A stretch of 64,000 nucleotides of DNA from Planctopirus ephydatiae (GCF_007752345.1 NZ_CP036299.1:4064001-4128000); one strand, 5' to 3'. Positions 1 through 10,329 are shown, counted from the first letter of the stretch. The notes: generated by a model not told the origin, from the letters alone. Numbers and translations: made by a program.

Positions 1-1301
1 GCGACCCAGTATTCCAGTCGATATCGCAGCGACTTCGGGGCTTCTGTGATCACCTCCAGATCCAGCCCGCCGCGCCAGGCTACCAAACCGACCAGTAGCA
101 CAATGGCTCCTGTGCCAGCACCGAAGATCCACAACCACGATCTGGACGAAACACGCAGATTGCCCACAGCTTTCCACTGGCTGACAAGTGGCCGCACAGC
201 CAGCAGCAGCATCGTGACAGCCAGTGCGAGCACTGCCGTACGGGATTTCGTCAGCAGCAAGGTCCAGCCTCCCAATAGCCATGCCGCCACCAGCATCCAG
301 GTGAATGGGCGGGAAAGATCAGGCCACGACCACATCGTGCGCTGCTGAGTCACCTCTGGCCACGCAAACAGACTCAAGATCAAAAGCACCAGCAGGACTG
401 CCGCAAATGTATTCGCCAAAGCGCAAAAGCCATAAGGCTCACTGCTGGTCAACCGCTGAAAGAACGCTCTGCGAGCGTGCAATTCTGAAGGGATACCATC
501 GCTTTCCAGCTTTTGCCTGAGCTGTGAAATCTTCGATTCCTCTTCTGCGGATCGCTCCTGCAGACCCTCCAGTCGATCCAGTTCCTGTATCGCTTTGATA
601 TATCGACCAGAGATCGCAGGTAGGCCAATCTCATGCTGATACAGCCCCAGTACAGACATTGACAGTAATGTCGTGATCACAAAGGGCCAGATCGCATTCA
701 GGCTGATCACGTGGCCCACTCGTTCCGGCAATCGAGGTGCCAGACGCCACAGCACGCAGGCTCCCATTGCCAGAGAAAAAAACTCGATCAACAGATTGGC
801 AGCCGCTCGTCGATCTCCCTGAGCCAGCCAGACGTGAATTGTCCCAGCCACCTGACCAGCCGTCAGCAACAGCAACCCCCAGACATACCCTGAACGCCAG
901 GCACGCGAAACAGGCTCTGTTTTCGGCAGGAGGATCAGCAGCAACGCCGATGTGGCCATCGACAGAATCGCCAACCAGAGGGATTCCCCCATCACTGCTG
1001 CTTCCGGTGGTGTCCAGAACCTGGCAAAAAAAAGGCAGGCGAGCAGCACAACGAGCCAACCCGCCACTCGGTCCTGCCATCGCGAAGGTTCAACCAGCCC
1101 TCGCCCCCCCGCATCCTGCACCATGCGCTGACCTGTCGAAGTTCCAGCCCGCCGGGTTTCAACAACAGGTTTCTTTCCTCTCGCAGACATCCACATCCAT
1201 CCCGCGCTTTGTCGCGTTTCCAGATCTGCGCGAACAGGAATCGCCTGCTCCCCGAACAACAGACTCTGGATCGAAAACGCCATCGTTCGCCAAGAAGGCA
1301 T
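1..1301 (-). CDS. O-antigen ligase-like membrane protein (partial, cut by left edge)
   Basis: The reading frame is open from an ATG at 1301 to the window edge, about 433 residues without a stop. It encodes at least eight hydrophobic segments, with a charged, coiled-coil-prone loop in the middle (around residues 230-265). A late segment carries TKSRTAVLALAV, followed further on by SLRYRLEYW; this pairing is typical of the Wzy_C/O-antigen ligase family, which joins lipid-linked polysaccharide to an acceptor or polymerises it on the outer face of the inner membrane. The start sits directly after the stop of the upstream transferase (TAA then ATG) with AAGGA just before it, so the two genes are probably translationally coupled. 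Family assignment is by motif and topology; the exact substrate is unknown. The C-terminus lies outside the window. Confidence 0.75.
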   Translation of the reverse strand, partial: MPSWRTMAFSIQSLLFGEQAIPVRADLETRQSAGWMWMSARGKKPVVETRRAGTSTGQRMVQDAGGRGLVEPSRWQDRVAGWLVVLLACLFFARFWTPPEAAVMGESLWLAILSMATSALLLILLPKTEPVSRAWRSGYVWGLLLLTAGQVAGTIHVWLAQGDRRAAANLLIEFFSLAMGACVLWRLAPRLPERVGHVISLNAIWPFVITTLLSMSVLGLYQHEIGLPAISGRYIKAIQELDRLEGLQERSAEEESKISQLRQKLESDGIPSELHARRAFFQRLTSSEPYGFCALANTFAAVLLVLLILSLFAWPEVTQQRTMWSWPDLSRPFTWMLVAAWLLGGWTLLLTKSRTAVLALAVTMLLLAVRPLVSQWKAVGNLRVSSRSWLWIFGAGTGAIVLLVGLVAWRGGLDLEVITEAPKSLRYRLEYWV

Positions 1302-2642
1302 TTACCAGTTCCTTGCCGAAACATCGGTCGAAGACCGATCCGCAGCGTGCGAATTCAATTCGCGGCCACTCGCTGAAACTTCAGTCACGCTTTGTTCAGG
1401 CCCAGCAGCCGCCGACATCGCCACCACAGGGATTGTTCCCAAGGATGAACCAGCGATCGCAGGCCGTGGTGCCGACTCAAGAATGGCAATCATCGCGAGG
1501 ATGCAGACCACAATCCCCAGGCATAATAGCGCCGCCCCCCATGAATCGACCGAGCACAGCAAAAGACCAGCCAGCCCCGTCGTCAATGTCGCAAGATGCA
1601 CCGTCAGTACGGCATGGACAGGTTTCAGCCCCAAAGCCACCAGTCGATGCGAAAAGTGCTTCTTGTCCGGCTGAAAAGGACTGCGCCCTTCCTTCAATCG
1701 AATACTGATCACCGACAGCAGATCGTAAAGTGGCACAGCCAGCACGCAAAGAGGTGCCAGAATCGTATGTGTCCGGCCATCTTCCGCAGTGTAGAACGTC
1801 CCCAGGATCGTCATGCTCGCCAGCGAAAAGCCCAGAAAATAGCTACCGGCATCTCCCATAAAAATGCGGGCTGGTGACCAGTTGTGGCATAAAAAGCCCA
1901 AAAGCGAGCCGCACAAAAGGAGAAAATAGCCTCCCACCATCCAGCGGGGATCATCGGCTCTCGAAAGCATCATACAGGCAAACACACCCGAAACGATGAG
2001 GCCAATTCCACCCGCCAGCCCATCCATGTTGTCTAGAAAGTTAATCGAGTTCACGAGCACCACAAACCACAACACACTGGCAATCGCCCCCAGCCAGAAA
2101 CTCTCGACAAAGAATGTCGCCCGCACTCCACAAGCCACCACAATGGCGGAAATCAGAAATTGCAGAAAGAGCCTGGGCTGCCATGGCAAAGGGCGAAAAT
2201 CATCAGCCAGCCCCACAAGGCCCATGGCCAACGCTCCCAGAGTCACAGCCAATAGCTGAGGCAGACGGTACAGCACACTGCCATCAGCCGAGATCGTCTT
2301 TCCGGGAATCTTGACGGGCAAAAGTTCCGGTGCAAAAAAGACGATCAGCAATGCTCCAGTCAGTGGAATCAGCACACCACACCACAGACCAATCCCGCCC
2401 CCCATGGGCTTGGGAACTAAATGAACTTTGCGAGCAGCAGGCTTATCGATCAGACCCAGTCGGGGAGCAATCCAGCGCATCGCACCGACGGCCGCGAATG
2501 AAACCCAGAATGAGGGAAGTACACAGGCACAGACAAACAGCAACATGCGAAGGGCACTTTGCGACGTGAGAGTCACCACACCAGTAAGTCCATGCACTGG
2601 CCCGGCAAGCTCCAATGAGTGATCGACACGAATATTGGCCAT
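1302..2642 (-). CDS. WecA/MraY-like undecaprenyl-phosphate sugar-1-phosphate transferase
   Basis: This is a polytopic glycosyltransferase-4 family membrane protein that would load a sugar phosphate onto undecaprenyl phosphate to start a surface polysaccharide. Family motifs are visible in order: KPMGGGIG near the first cytoplasmic loop, LADDFRPL with the Asp pair, NSINFLDNMDGLAGG, and FMGDAGSYFLGF. About ten membrane segments follow one another. The frame stays open upstream to 2963, but the extra residues are Cys/Arg-rich and unlike the family, so the start was placed at the ATG at 2642; an ATG at 2546 is also possible. The C-terminal tail of about 50 residues (Ser/Ala-rich) is variable. It is followed without a gap by the O-antigen ligase-like gene, which supports a polysaccharide role. 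Confidence 0.85.
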   Translation of the reverse strand: MANIRVDHSLELAGPVHGLTGVVTLTSQSALRMLLFVCACVLPSFWVSFAAVGAMRWIAPRLGLIDKPAARKVHLVPKPMGGGIGLWCGVLIPLTGALLIVFFAPELLPVKIPGKTISADGSVLYRLPQLLAVTLGALAMGLVGLADDFRPLPWQPRLFLQFLISAIVVACGVRATFFVESFWLGAIASVLWFVVLVNSINFLDNMDGLAGGIGLIVSGVFACMMLSRADDPRWMVGGYFLLLCGSLLGFLCHNWSPARIFMGDAGSYFLGFSLASMTILGTFYTAEDGRTHTILAPLCVLAVPLYDLLSVISIRLKEGRSPFQPDKKHFSHRLVALGLKPVHAVLTVHLATLTTGLAGLLLCSVDSWGAALLCLGIVVCILAMIAILESAPRPAIAGSSLGTIPVVAMSAAAGPEQSVTEVSASGRELNSHAADRSSTDVSARNW

Positions 2643-3389
2643 TCTCCCGCATCGCGACACTCCCCCGCAAGTGTGCAACTCACAGACAGACGCACCATCC
2701 AGTCGAGGACGCTCCTTGAACTCCAGCCGACCAGCATCGATGGCCTCCCTTGAGGTTGTTCTATTTTGAGACTCATAGTCCTTTGGGGCTACTGCAGAAA
2801 AACTCAAAAAAACGATTGCTGCTCCAGTCATTTCTCCCTGAAAGCTTTTCCTTTTCTCGTAGTAATTCCTATAGAGACGACTGCATGAGCAGCATCGAAG
2901 GCTTCCAGCAGGAACGACAAGCGAACCTGGAATCATGCAACTGCGTCTCAACACGTAAACCATACCGTGAGGTTCATGTTTTGCATGATGGCCGACTGCC
3001 GGTTTTCACGATGGCTGCAGCCGAATGAAACTTCTGCTGCCGGAAATCTGGAGAGCACTCTTGATTTTCCATGCTAAGGAAACTGTCAGCTCCGCCTCAG
3101 GTTTCGACACAAATCCAAAGGGTTGTCATTTTGACAGCAAGCCTGCCAAATACGACACAGGTCATCTCACCCGCTGGACAGCCAATTGATGAGACTGAAG
3201 TAACGGCCATGCCACTTTTAACGAGAATTCCTGATGAGAATCTGCACAAAAATCATGGCCTTGCCGATTTCGAATTCAGGGCACATAACTTGCACCATAA
3301 TTGAACTGGTGTGATTTGACGTTTTTGCGAACATTGCACCAACAGGCGACATTTGTCACCAGACATCCTCGAAAGTGAAGGGGCTGATC
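2643..3389. other. Intergenic region between divergent genes
   Basis: About 750 bases separate the WecA-like gene (minus) from the small TPR-like gene (plus). Short open frames exist on both strands, but none has a recognisable product or a convincing ribosome-binding site. The region must carry both promoters. No clear hairpin or repeat was seen. Confidence 0.5.
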
Positions 3390-3812
3390 ATGAATCATGA
3401 GATTTCATACAAAGTCGTCAAACGACTGGCCGCTGCTGAGGGATATCTGGAACTCGAACTGCCACAGGCAGCTCTCTCCGAACTGAATCGAATCGGTGAT
3501 TCAGGCCCTTTCAATGCCATCGAGCAGCTGTTGCGTGGTGAAGCTCTCACAGGTCTCAGCCAGTTCGACGAAGCGATTGAACCCCTGAAGAAAGCCGCCG
3601 ATCTGTTCCCTGCCCCCATGAATCGCCGGGCCTGGGCCAGTCTTTCGAAATGCTACGCCTCCACCGGCCAGGATTCGCTGGCGAATGAAGCTCTGGTAGC
3701 CAGCCAGACTGAAGTAGCGTCTCAAGGCCAACCGGGAGTGATCGTGCAGGTTGTCATGCAGCCGATCTTTACGGCCGTCCTGGGCAATCAGGTCCGGCAG
3801 ATCCAGCGATAA
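3390..3812 (+). CDS. Small TPR-like helical-repeat protein
   Basis: This 140-residue protein is mostly alpha-helical by appearance. Between about residues 15 and 105 it shows alternating small and hydrophobic positions of TPR type (GYLELELPQAALSEL, LRGEALTGLSQFDEAIEPL, AWASLSKCYASTGQ), covering two to three repeats. There is no signal peptide. The start at 3390 was preferred to the in-frame ATG at 3375 because GAAGGGG lies six bases upstream. It is a single-gene unit followed by a terminator-like hairpin at 3891. A scaffold or protein-binding role is the most that can be inferred. Confidence 0.7.
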   Translation: MNHEISYKVVKRLAAAEGYLELELPQAALSELNRIGDSGPFNAIEQLLRGEALTGLSQFDEAIEPLKKAADLFPAPMNRRAWASLSKCYASTGQDSLANEALVASQTEVASQGQPGVIVQVVMQPIFTAVLGNQVRQIQR

Positions 3813-3890
3813 GAGACTTCTCCGAAACACACATCCAGGGAACAACTTCAAAGATTCACCTCCAGGTCAATGACTACCACTCGCAACATT

Positions 3891-3924
3891 CAAAGCCCGG
3901 TATCAGAAAAGATGCCGGGCTTTG
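3891..3924 (+). terminator. Hairpin terminator after the TPR-like gene
   Basis: CAAAGCCCGGTATC pairs with GATGCCGGGCTTTG around an eight-base loop. It lies 79 bases after the stop codon. The U-tract is weak, but stem and position fit an intrinsic terminator. Confidence 0.6.
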
Positions 3925-3956
3925 TGCATTGATGACCAATCAACATCTTGTCATAA

Positions 3957-4075
3957 GCTTTCCATGAAATACGAGCCCTCTATGTGCCATGCTTGCAGCC
4001 TGCCTTGAGTAAATACTTGGCAAGCATGTTTTCACAACCAACAATGCGATGTGATTTTCTGGGAAATGTATCAGT
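3957..4075 (+). repeat. Dispersed palindromic repeat, copy A (extended form)
   Basis: The core arms are CATGCTTG (3988-3995) and CAAGCATG (4021-4028). The flanks, from GCTTTCC at 3957 to GGGAAATGTATCAGT, match copy B at 14691-14794 over about 110 bases, with an 11-base insertion in the loop of this copy. It lies between two genes in the same orientation. Confidence 0.75.
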
Positions 4076-4195
4076 ACCACATTCTGAGGCCCTACCCGAT
4101 TGCAGCCACGGGCAAACTCAGTCCAGAATGGCACACATATTTTGCGATAACATGCGTCCTGTCTCGTGTTCATAGCCCATCAAGAGTTGATTCAT

Positions 4196-4915
4196 ATGTC
4201 CCACGATCCCGCGCCCACAGCACAACCTCCCCGTACTTATCCGGAACGTGTGGGCATCACCTTTGTCACCGGGCTGATTGGTCTCACGCCTCTGGCGTTA
4301 ACATTGGCTGTTCTGGTCTGGGTCGTGAGGTTAATCCACGACCTGTTTGGGCCTCTCAGCCCTTTCGGCAAAGCCCTCATGTCCATTGGCATGCCCATCG
4401 TGGCTTGCGAAACAACGGCTTACCTGATTGGCATCCTCGCAGTCGTCCTCGCCATTTATGGCATGGGAGCTCTGGTGGAAAATGGCATGGGTGGAGGCTG
4501 GCAACGCATGCTGGATCAAGGGTTGCGACGTATACCGGCCCTCGGAACGATCTACGATGCCTCGAAACATGTCACCAGTCTGTTCGATCGAAAAAAAGAT
4601 TCACTGCAATCCATGACGCCCGTCATGTGCTTTTTTGGAGATGGCAGTGATATCGGAACTCCGGCACTGATGCCCACTTCCGAACTCGTTCATTTTGGAG
4701 GCGAAGCCTACCACATCGTCATCCTGCCCACAGCCCCTGTCCCCTTTGGCGGAGCTTTGCTCTGCGTCAAACAGGCTTGGGTCAAACCCGCCAATTGCAG
4801 CCTCGAAGACCTCGTTGGCATTTACGTCTCCATGGGAGTCACAGCCCCCAAAAGCCTCAGTAAACCCGCTTCTCCCATGGGGCCAGAGCCTGCTGCCCCA
4901 CTTGAAAAATCATGA
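4196..4915 (+). CDS. DUF502 family membrane protein
   Basis: This 239-residue protein has two long membrane segments (about residues 20-45 and 70-95), then a soluble C-terminal half containing RIPALGTIYDASKHV, PVMCFF and HIVILPTAPVPFGG. That order matches the DUF502 family of conserved inner-membrane proteins of unknown function. The start at 4196 (MSHDPAP) gives a short cytoplasmic N-terminus; the upstream in-frame codons look like non-coding sequence. The proline-rich C-terminal tail is not conserved in the family as far as I know. It appears to be a single gene. Confidence 0.8.
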   Translation: MSHDPAPTAQPPRTYPERVGITFVTGLIGLTPLALTLAVLVWVVRLIHDLFGPLSPFGKALMSIGMPIVACETTAYLIGILAVVLAIYGMGALVENGMGGGWQRMLDQGLRRIPALGTIYDASKHVTSLFDRKKDSLQSMTPVMCFFGDGSDIGTPALMPTSELVHFGGEAYHIVILPTAPVPFGGALLCVKQAWVKPANCSLEDLVGIYVSMGVTAPKSLSKPASPMGPEPAAPLEKS

Positions 4916-5393
4916 AGCGCAGAGGTTCTCGCGATAGAAAACCGGTTCAGCCCATTCATCACCCGGGACACACCGGATCATGCCTATTGATTTTTTCCAG
5001 AAAGGAGTGAAAAGGTCTTCTCGATTCCGCTGAATCGGTGTCCGGATTCAGACCGTCCTCGCCATCTTCCCGCCCTCAATCAAGCTCGACATCATTCTGG
5101 GGCTGGCCACAGGCCGACGGAAATCTTTCGGATTGCTCAATTCTCTGCCCTCTATCGGGCTTTCAATACTTGGCTTCACCACGCTCTGGTCACTTGATGA
5201 AACGAGGCCGGCCCCGCAGATTGGCGGCCCTGCTGGCTGGCCAGCGATGACTGCACACAGCAGCACTCTCTGAATCAGCTGATAAGCCCGAGCGTCCGGA
5301 ATTGCGATCTCAGCAACTCCTGAAAAGCCTATCCTAAACCTCAACATCATCATTCATGTCCAATGGTGACTGACTCCTTCGTTCCAGTGGAAA
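4916..5393. other. Intergenic region between convergent genes
   Basis: Nearly 480 bases lie between the DUF502 gene and the end of dxs, which converge here. Small open frames occur but none is recognisable. No clear hairpin, repeat or RNA gene was seen. Confidence 0.5.
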
Positions 5394-7286
5394 TCAGATC
5401 TCCACTTCTCGCCCAGCCATCTCCAGTGCCGTCGCAACAATCCCTAACACACTCAAGCCACATTCGGCCAGCAGTTCATCGCGTTCGCCATGTTCCACAA
5501 ATCGGTCTGGCAGAGCGAGAATTTTCAGTCGATCAGAAGAGACACCTCGTTGGGATGCCGCTTCCAGAACCGCGGAACCAAACCCACCGGCCAGAACATG
5601 CTCTTCAATCGTGATCACAAAGCCCTGCTCCAGAACCCCCAGAAGGCATTCTTCATCGAGAGGTTTGGCAAAACGGGCATTGATAATCCCGACATCGAGT
5701 CCATGTTCTTCACGCAGAATCTCAGCCGCTTTCACGCAACTGGTCAACAAAGAACCATAGGCCACCAGCGTCCCATCCTGGCCTTCACTAATAACCTCTG
5801 CCTTCCCTAACTCGACAGGAGTCAGCGTGCGGGGAATCGTCTCGACGTTGGCTTTCGGGTAGCGGATCGCCACAGGTCGATCGAGCGACAGCGCAACATC
5901 CATCATCGGCGAGACATCGCTCTCATCACCTGGAGCCATACAGACCATGTGTGGGAAGATGCGCGTATACGATATGTCGTATACCCCGTGATGCGTCGGC
6001 CCATCCGGTCCCGCAATCCCCGCGCGATCCATCGCAAACACCACAGGCAAATTCTGCAGACAGACTTCCTGAAAAATATGGTCAAACGCCCGTTGCAGGA
6101 ATGTACTGTAGATGTCGACCACAGGCCGCATTCCCGCTTTCGCCATCCCTCCCGCAAACGCCACGGTATGAGCCTCACAAATCCCGGTGTCAAAGAATCG
6201 ATCAGAGAAATCCTGCCGAATGCGGCTGAGTTTATTTCCTTCACACATTGCCGCTGTCAGCACGCAAACCCGTGAATCTTTCTCCATCGATTTGTAGAGC
6301 GCATCGCTGACGGCATTCGTATAGGCCCGGCTCGATGTGGATTTCATCTGCACGATCTGCCCATAAGCATCCCGCTGGAACGGAGGCGGTGCGTGGAACG
6401 TGACCGGATCATCACAAGCCGGACGGAAGCCATGCCCCTTGTTCGTAAACACATGCAGAAGGACTGGCCCCTTCATCTTCTTGACCATGGCCAGATACTT
6501 CCGGAGTGTCGGCAGATCGTGACCGTCAATCGGGCCAATGTATTTGAAGCCCATCTCTTCGAAGAGCATACCGCCGTGCAGCATCCCTTTGACGGCATCT
6601 TTAATCTGTGAAAGTGTCTGCTTCGCACTTTCACCAACAACAGGGACAGACTTCAAAAACCGCGAAATATCCCGCTTCAGCCCATCGTACATCGGCGCGC
6701 TGCGGGCTTTATCCAGATATTGAGCCAGGCCTCCCACGCGGGGACAGATCCCCATTTTGTTGTCATTCAGAATAACCAGCATGTCCTTCTTGAGCTCTGC
6801 CGCATTGTTCATCGCTTCGAAGACAACACCCGAAGGGAGCGCTCCATCACCAATCACCGCGACCGATTTGCGATCTTCACCCGCCAGGTCATCACCCGCT
6901 TTTAATCCCAGTACAGTCGAGACACTTGCCCCTGCATGGCCTGTCATAAACAGGTCGTAGTTGCTCTCCTGAGGGTTGGGGAAACCCATCAGCCCGCCAC
7001 GCTGCCGGATTGTCGGGAAAGAGGCAAACCGCCCGGTTATCAATTTGTGAGGATAGATCTGATGGCCGGTGTCCCAGATCAATCGATCGCGGGAGAAATC
7101 AAACTCCAGATGCAGTGCCAGGCACAGCTCGACCACACCCAGATTACTGGCAAAGTGAGCCGTTCGATCCGAAACCACCCCGCAGAGCGCCTCCCGAATT
7201 TCATCGGCAAGCCGGATCAACTGGGAAGCAGTCAGTTTCTCCAAATCCTTGGGAGAAGTGATCCTTGGAAGATATTCCATCTGCAT
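5394..7286 (-). CDS. dxs: 1-deoxy-D-xylulose-5-phosphate synthase
   Basis: Dxs condenses pyruvate and glyceraldehyde 3-phosphate into DXP, the first step of the MEP isoprenoid pathway, using thiamine diphosphate. The 630-residue length is normal. Visible motifs are DTGHQIYPHKLITGR near residue 70, TGHAGASVSTVLGLKAG, the thiamine-binding GDGALPSG with a downstream NDN, FTNKGHGF, and CEAHTVAFAGGMA, which contains the cofactor-activating Glu (most family members read EQH here). The second half has the pyrimidine-binding and transketolase C-terminal domains. It lies 227 bases downstream of the prenyl synthase on the same strand, suggesting a shared isoprenoid unit. Confidence 0.95.
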   Translation of the reverse strand: MQMEYLPRITSPKDLEKLTASQLIRLADEIREALCGVVSDRTAHFASNLGVVELCLALHLEFDFSRDRLIWDTGHQIYPHKLITGRFASFPTIRQRGGLMGFPNPQESNYDLFMTGHAGASVSTVLGLKAGDDLAGEDRKSVAVIGDGALPSGVVFEAMNNAAELKKDMLVILNDNKMGICPRVGGLAQYLDKARSAPMYDGLKRDISRFLKSVPVVGESAKQTLSQIKDAVKGMLHGGMLFEEMGFKYIGPIDGHDLPTLRKYLAMVKKMKGPVLLHVFTNKGHGFRPACDDPVTFHAPPPFQRDAYGQIVQMKSTSSRAYTNAVSDALYKSMEKDSRVCVLTAAMCEGNKLSRIRQDFSDRFFDTGICEAHTVAFAGGMAKAGMRPVVDIYSTFLQRAFDHIFQEVCLQNLPVVFAMDRAGIAGPDGPTHHGVYDISYTRIFPHMVCMAPGDESDVSPMMDVALSLDRPVAIRYPKANVETIPRTLTPVELGKAEVISEGQDGTLVAYGSLLTSCVKAAEILREEHGLDVGIINARFAKPLDEECLLGVLEQGFVITIEEHVLAGGFGSAVLEAASQRGVSSDRLKILALPDRFVEHGERDELLAECGLSVLGIVATALEMAGREVEI

Positions 7287-7513
7287 GATCGTGTTCCTGA
7301 CCAGTCAGTTCGTGGCTCTCGAAAGAGTGAAATCTTCCAAGAAGATAATTCGATTCCATTCGTAATTCGTGTTGAAATCTTGGCTTAAGGAATCTCATAA
7401 CAGTTTGAGCTTACAACAAACTATTCTTTGAACCGCAGCCAGACTCTGTTGATTAACCTTCTTGACTGTGCATCAACTTCGCTCCGAAAACCCCTTCTGT
7501 CCTGCCAACACGC

Positions 7514-8470
7514 TTAGTGATCACGTTCAATAATGTACAGTGCCAGATCACTCAACCACTGGCCTCGTGGCCCGAACAATTCCAGTTCTCGACAAGCCTG
7601 CTTGACCAGATCTGTCGCTCTCTCACGGCTGGCTTCGACTCCCAGAAAACCAGGGTAAGTCGCCTTCCCGGCCTGGGCATCCTTTTGTGTCTGCTTCCCC
7701 AGCTTTTCCGATGAACCTTCGACATCCAGCAGGTCATCAGCAATCTGAAATGCCAAGCCAATGGCAAACCCATAACGCGCCAGCGATTCCAGTTGCTGCA
7801 CCGAAGCTCCGCCCAATCGACCACCCATTGTCAAGGCACATGCCAGTAATCGCCCAGTCTTGCGATGATGAATCTGCTCCAGCTCAACCAGAGTGGTCAC
7901 AGGTGTTGTCTCGGCTGCCAGATCAGCCGCCTGTCCACCCACCATACCGCACCAACCTGCAGCCGATGCCAGATCCGCCACACAGGCCAATGCCAGTTCT
8001 TTGTTCGAAATCTCGGTCGCCAGAACTTCAAAAGCGCGCGTCAGCAGGCCATCACCCGCCAGAATCGCTGTCGCTTCACCATAAACGATATGATTTGTGG
8101 GCCGTCCGCGACGCAGATCATCGTCGTCCATGGCCGGCAAATCGTCATGAATCAGAGAATAACAATGAATCATCTCGAGGGCGACAGCCGCCGGCATCGC
8201 CTGCAGCGGATCGGCTCCGCACGCTTCGCTCGCCAGCAGGACCAGAACCGGCCTTAACCGCTTTCCTCCCCCCAGGGCACTGTATCTCAACGATTCAAAC
8301 AGCGAGGGTGGAACAAATCGTGTAACGTCAGGCGTCGCACTCAGGGCAGCGTCCATGGCCACTTCGATCTGCTTCTGCAATTCTCTCAAATGCTGAGTAA
8401 ACTCAACCGCGCCACCGGACAAATTCGTGGCCACGGGTGATTGAGAAGCAGGAAGATGAGCAGCCGACAT
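7514..8470 (-). CDS. ispA: Polyprenyl (farnesyl/geranylgeranyl) diphosphate synthase
   Basis: This short-chain trans-prenyltransferase extends allylic diphosphates with IPP. GGGKRLRP, the first Asp-rich motif in HDDLPAMDDDDLRRGRPT and the second in FQIADDLLD are all present, as is KTGRLL. With the chosen start the protein is 318 residues, normal for the family. The ATG at 8470 has AGGGA six bases upstream; the in-frame extension up to 8653 is Cys/Arg-rich and was rejected. Chain length (C15 or C20) cannot be decided by eye. It is oriented towards dxs, so precursor synthesis and use are probably co-expressed. Confidence 0.9.
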   Translation of the reverse strand: MSAAHLPASQSPVATNLSGGAVEFTQHLRELQKQIEVAMDAALSATPDVTRFVPPSLFESLRYSALGGGKRLRPVLVLLASEACGADPLQAMPAAVALEMIHCYSLIHDDLPAMDDDDLRRGRPTNHIVYGEATAILAGDGLLTRAFEVLATEISNKELALACVADLASAAGWCGMVGGQAADLAAETTPVTTLVELEQIHHRKTGRLLACALTMGGRLGGASVQQLESLARYGFAIGLAFQIADDLLDVEGSSEKLGKQTQKDAQAGKATYPGFLGVEASRERATDLVKQACRELELFGPRGQWLSDLALYIIERDH

Positions 8471-8775
8471 ATCGCATCCCTGCGGTACTGGAACTTCTAA
8501 GTTAAACTGGTGAATAGCAGGTTTTCTCATCAAAGCGTGCTGAGAAGAAACCTGCAAGTTCATTAATCCCGTCAAACTACAGCAAATTTGCGAGATCCGA
8601 AAGCCTCTACGTTTCCAGTTTTTCCTCGGAATCCGAAGAAACCCGCCAACCAAAGCCAGCTTCGCAAGGCGGCTGCTGTTCGCGCGCAGTCCTCAGGCTG
8701 CTATTCTACCGAAGCAGCCACGATTTCTGGCTTTACGGATTACGCCAACCCCTCCATTCATCACGGATTGATGCG
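8471..8775. promoter_or_regulatory. Divergent intergenic region (ispA / cysS)
   Basis: About 305 bases separate two divergently transcribed genes, so promoters for both must lie here. I could not pick a convincing -35/-10 pair and saw no hairpin. Confidence 0.4.
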
Positions 8776-10329
8776 ATGCCTCTCCGCGTCTACAGCACTC
8801 TTTCTCGGCAAAAGGAAACTTTTCAGACCGTTGAGCCCGGCAGGGTCAAAATGTACCTCTGCGGTCCCACTGTCTATAAGCCCGCTCACATCGGCCACAT
8901 GGTCGGCCCCGTCATCTTCGACACCGTCAAACGCTACCTGGCCTACTCCGGCTATGACGTCACCTTCGTCGTCAACATTACCGATGTCGACGACAAGCTC
9001 ATCAACAAAGCCAACGAAAAGGGCATGACAGTCGAAGCCCTCGCCAAACAGATGACCGACGACTATTTCGATAATTTGAAGCTCATGGGCGTCGACTCCA
9101 TCGATCACTTCCCTTACGCCACTGACCATATTGGCGATATGCTCGACATGATCGGCAAACTGGTCGAAAAGGGTTACGCCTACCCGCTCAACGGCGATGT
9201 CTACTTCCGCTGCACCAAAGACGAAGATTACGGCAAGCTGAGCCGCCGCAGTCTCGAAGAAATGCTCACTGGCACACGGGCAGAATCGATGGGCGGGAAA
9301 GAATCCCCTGCCGACTTCGCCCTGTGGAAAGGCTCCAAACCTGGTGAACCTGCCTGGGACAGCCCCTGGGGTCAAGGTCGGCCCGGCTGGCACATTGAGT
9401 GCTCCGCCATGAGCAAGAAGATCCTCGGCGACTCGATCGACATCCACGGCGGCGGCCTCGATCTCATGTTCCCGCACCACGAGAACGAACTCGCCCAGAG
9501 CGAAAGCTGCACGGGCCATCCCTTCGCCCGCTACTGGATGCATAACGGCCTCATGCAGGCCAGCGGCCAGGCCGGCAAAGTCGGCGGCCAGCACGACAAA
9601 AAAGGTGACGCCGAATCCCAGATCGCCGGTAAGCTCGCAGGCTCACAAGGAGCAGAATCTGTCAAAACAGCCGTCTTTGCCCACCATCACCCGGAGACCG
9701 TTCGCTTCTTCCTCTTGGCAACTCACTACCGCAGCCCCATCGATTTCAGCCTCGAACGCATTGCCGAAACCGGCAAGAGCCTCGAGGGCTTTTTCCGACT
9801 GTTCGAACTTTACGAACGATTAACGAAGAAGAATTTCTACTCGCTCATCCCCGCAGCAAAACGAAGTGACTCAAAACCCATCACGGCCCAGACTCCTGAT
9901 CAGCAAGCCTTCGCGACTGAACTCAACGGGCTGAAAGATCGCTACCTCGATGCGATGGACGACGACTTCAACACAGGTGGAGCCGTCGGTGTTCTTTTTG
10001 AAATGCGCCGTGTCATCAATGGCTTTATCTCCGAAAAGAAGCTCGAAACAGGGGCTGGTTCAGCCGCTGATCTGCAGTTGCTGACCGACGCCATGACTCT
10101 CGTGCGTGAACTCAGCCTGCTGCTGGGCGTCTTCCGTGAACCACGAGCCAAAGAATCCTCCGCAGACGACGGCCTGCTCGATGGTCTCATGCAGCTCATC
10201 ATTCAGATTCGTGCCGATGCTCGAAAATCCAAAAACTTTGCTGTGGCCGACCTCATTCGCAACAAGCTCACCGAACTGAAGCTCACACTGGAGGATCGCC
10301 CCGACGGCACCCTCTGGAAAAAAGCTTGA
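8776..10329 (+). CDS. cysS: Cysteinyl-tRNA synthetase with degenerate KMSKS loop
   Basis: CysRS charges tRNA-Cys. The 517-residue product has the zinc and active-site features: [13 protein letters not shown] (zinc Cys plus HIGH), WHIECSAMS, and [15 protein letters not shown]. The C-terminal DALR-type helical region is present. The oddity is the second class I signature: where family members read KMSKS, this protein reads KLAGS at residues 286-290, preceded by an insertion containing [16 protein letters not shown]. The second Lys of the signature is Gly. The frame is intact on both sides of the loop, so this is not a frameshift. The start is the first in-frame ATG that fits the family N-terminus (MPLRVYSTL). 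Confidence 0.93.
   Translation: MPLRVYSTLSRQKETFQTVEPGRVKMYLCGPTVYKPAHIGHMVGPVIFDTVKRYLAYSGYDVTFVVNITDVDDKLINKANEKGMTVEALAKQMTDDYFDNLKLMGVDSIDHFPYATDHIGDMLDMIGKLVEKGYAYPLNGDVYFRCTKDEDYGKLSRRSLEEMLTGTRAESMGGKESPADFALWKGSKPGEPAWDSPWGQGRPGWHIECSAMSKKILGDSIDIHGGGLDLMFPHHENELAQSESCTGHPFARYWMHNGLMQASGQAGKVGGQHDKKGDAESQIAGKLAGSQGAESVKTAVFAHHHPETVRFFLLATHYRSPIDFSLERIAETGKSLEGFFRLFELYERLTKKNFYSLIPAAKRSDSKPITAQTPDQQAFATELNGLKDRYLDAMDDDFNTGGAVGVLFEMRRVINGFISEKKLETGAGSAADLQLLTDAMTLVRELSLLLGVFREPRAKESSADDGLLDGLMQLIIQIRADARKSKNFAVADLIRNKLTELKLTLEDRPDGTLWKKA

Noticed and set aside
737-1708. 323-codon Pro/Ser/Gln-rich open frame on the plus strand
   Set aside because: It is antisense to the O-antigen ligase-like and WecA-like genes. 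The composition is what complement codons of membrane proteins give.
8761-9594. 277-codon open frame on the minus strand
   Set aside because: Antisense to cysS; no family resemblance.
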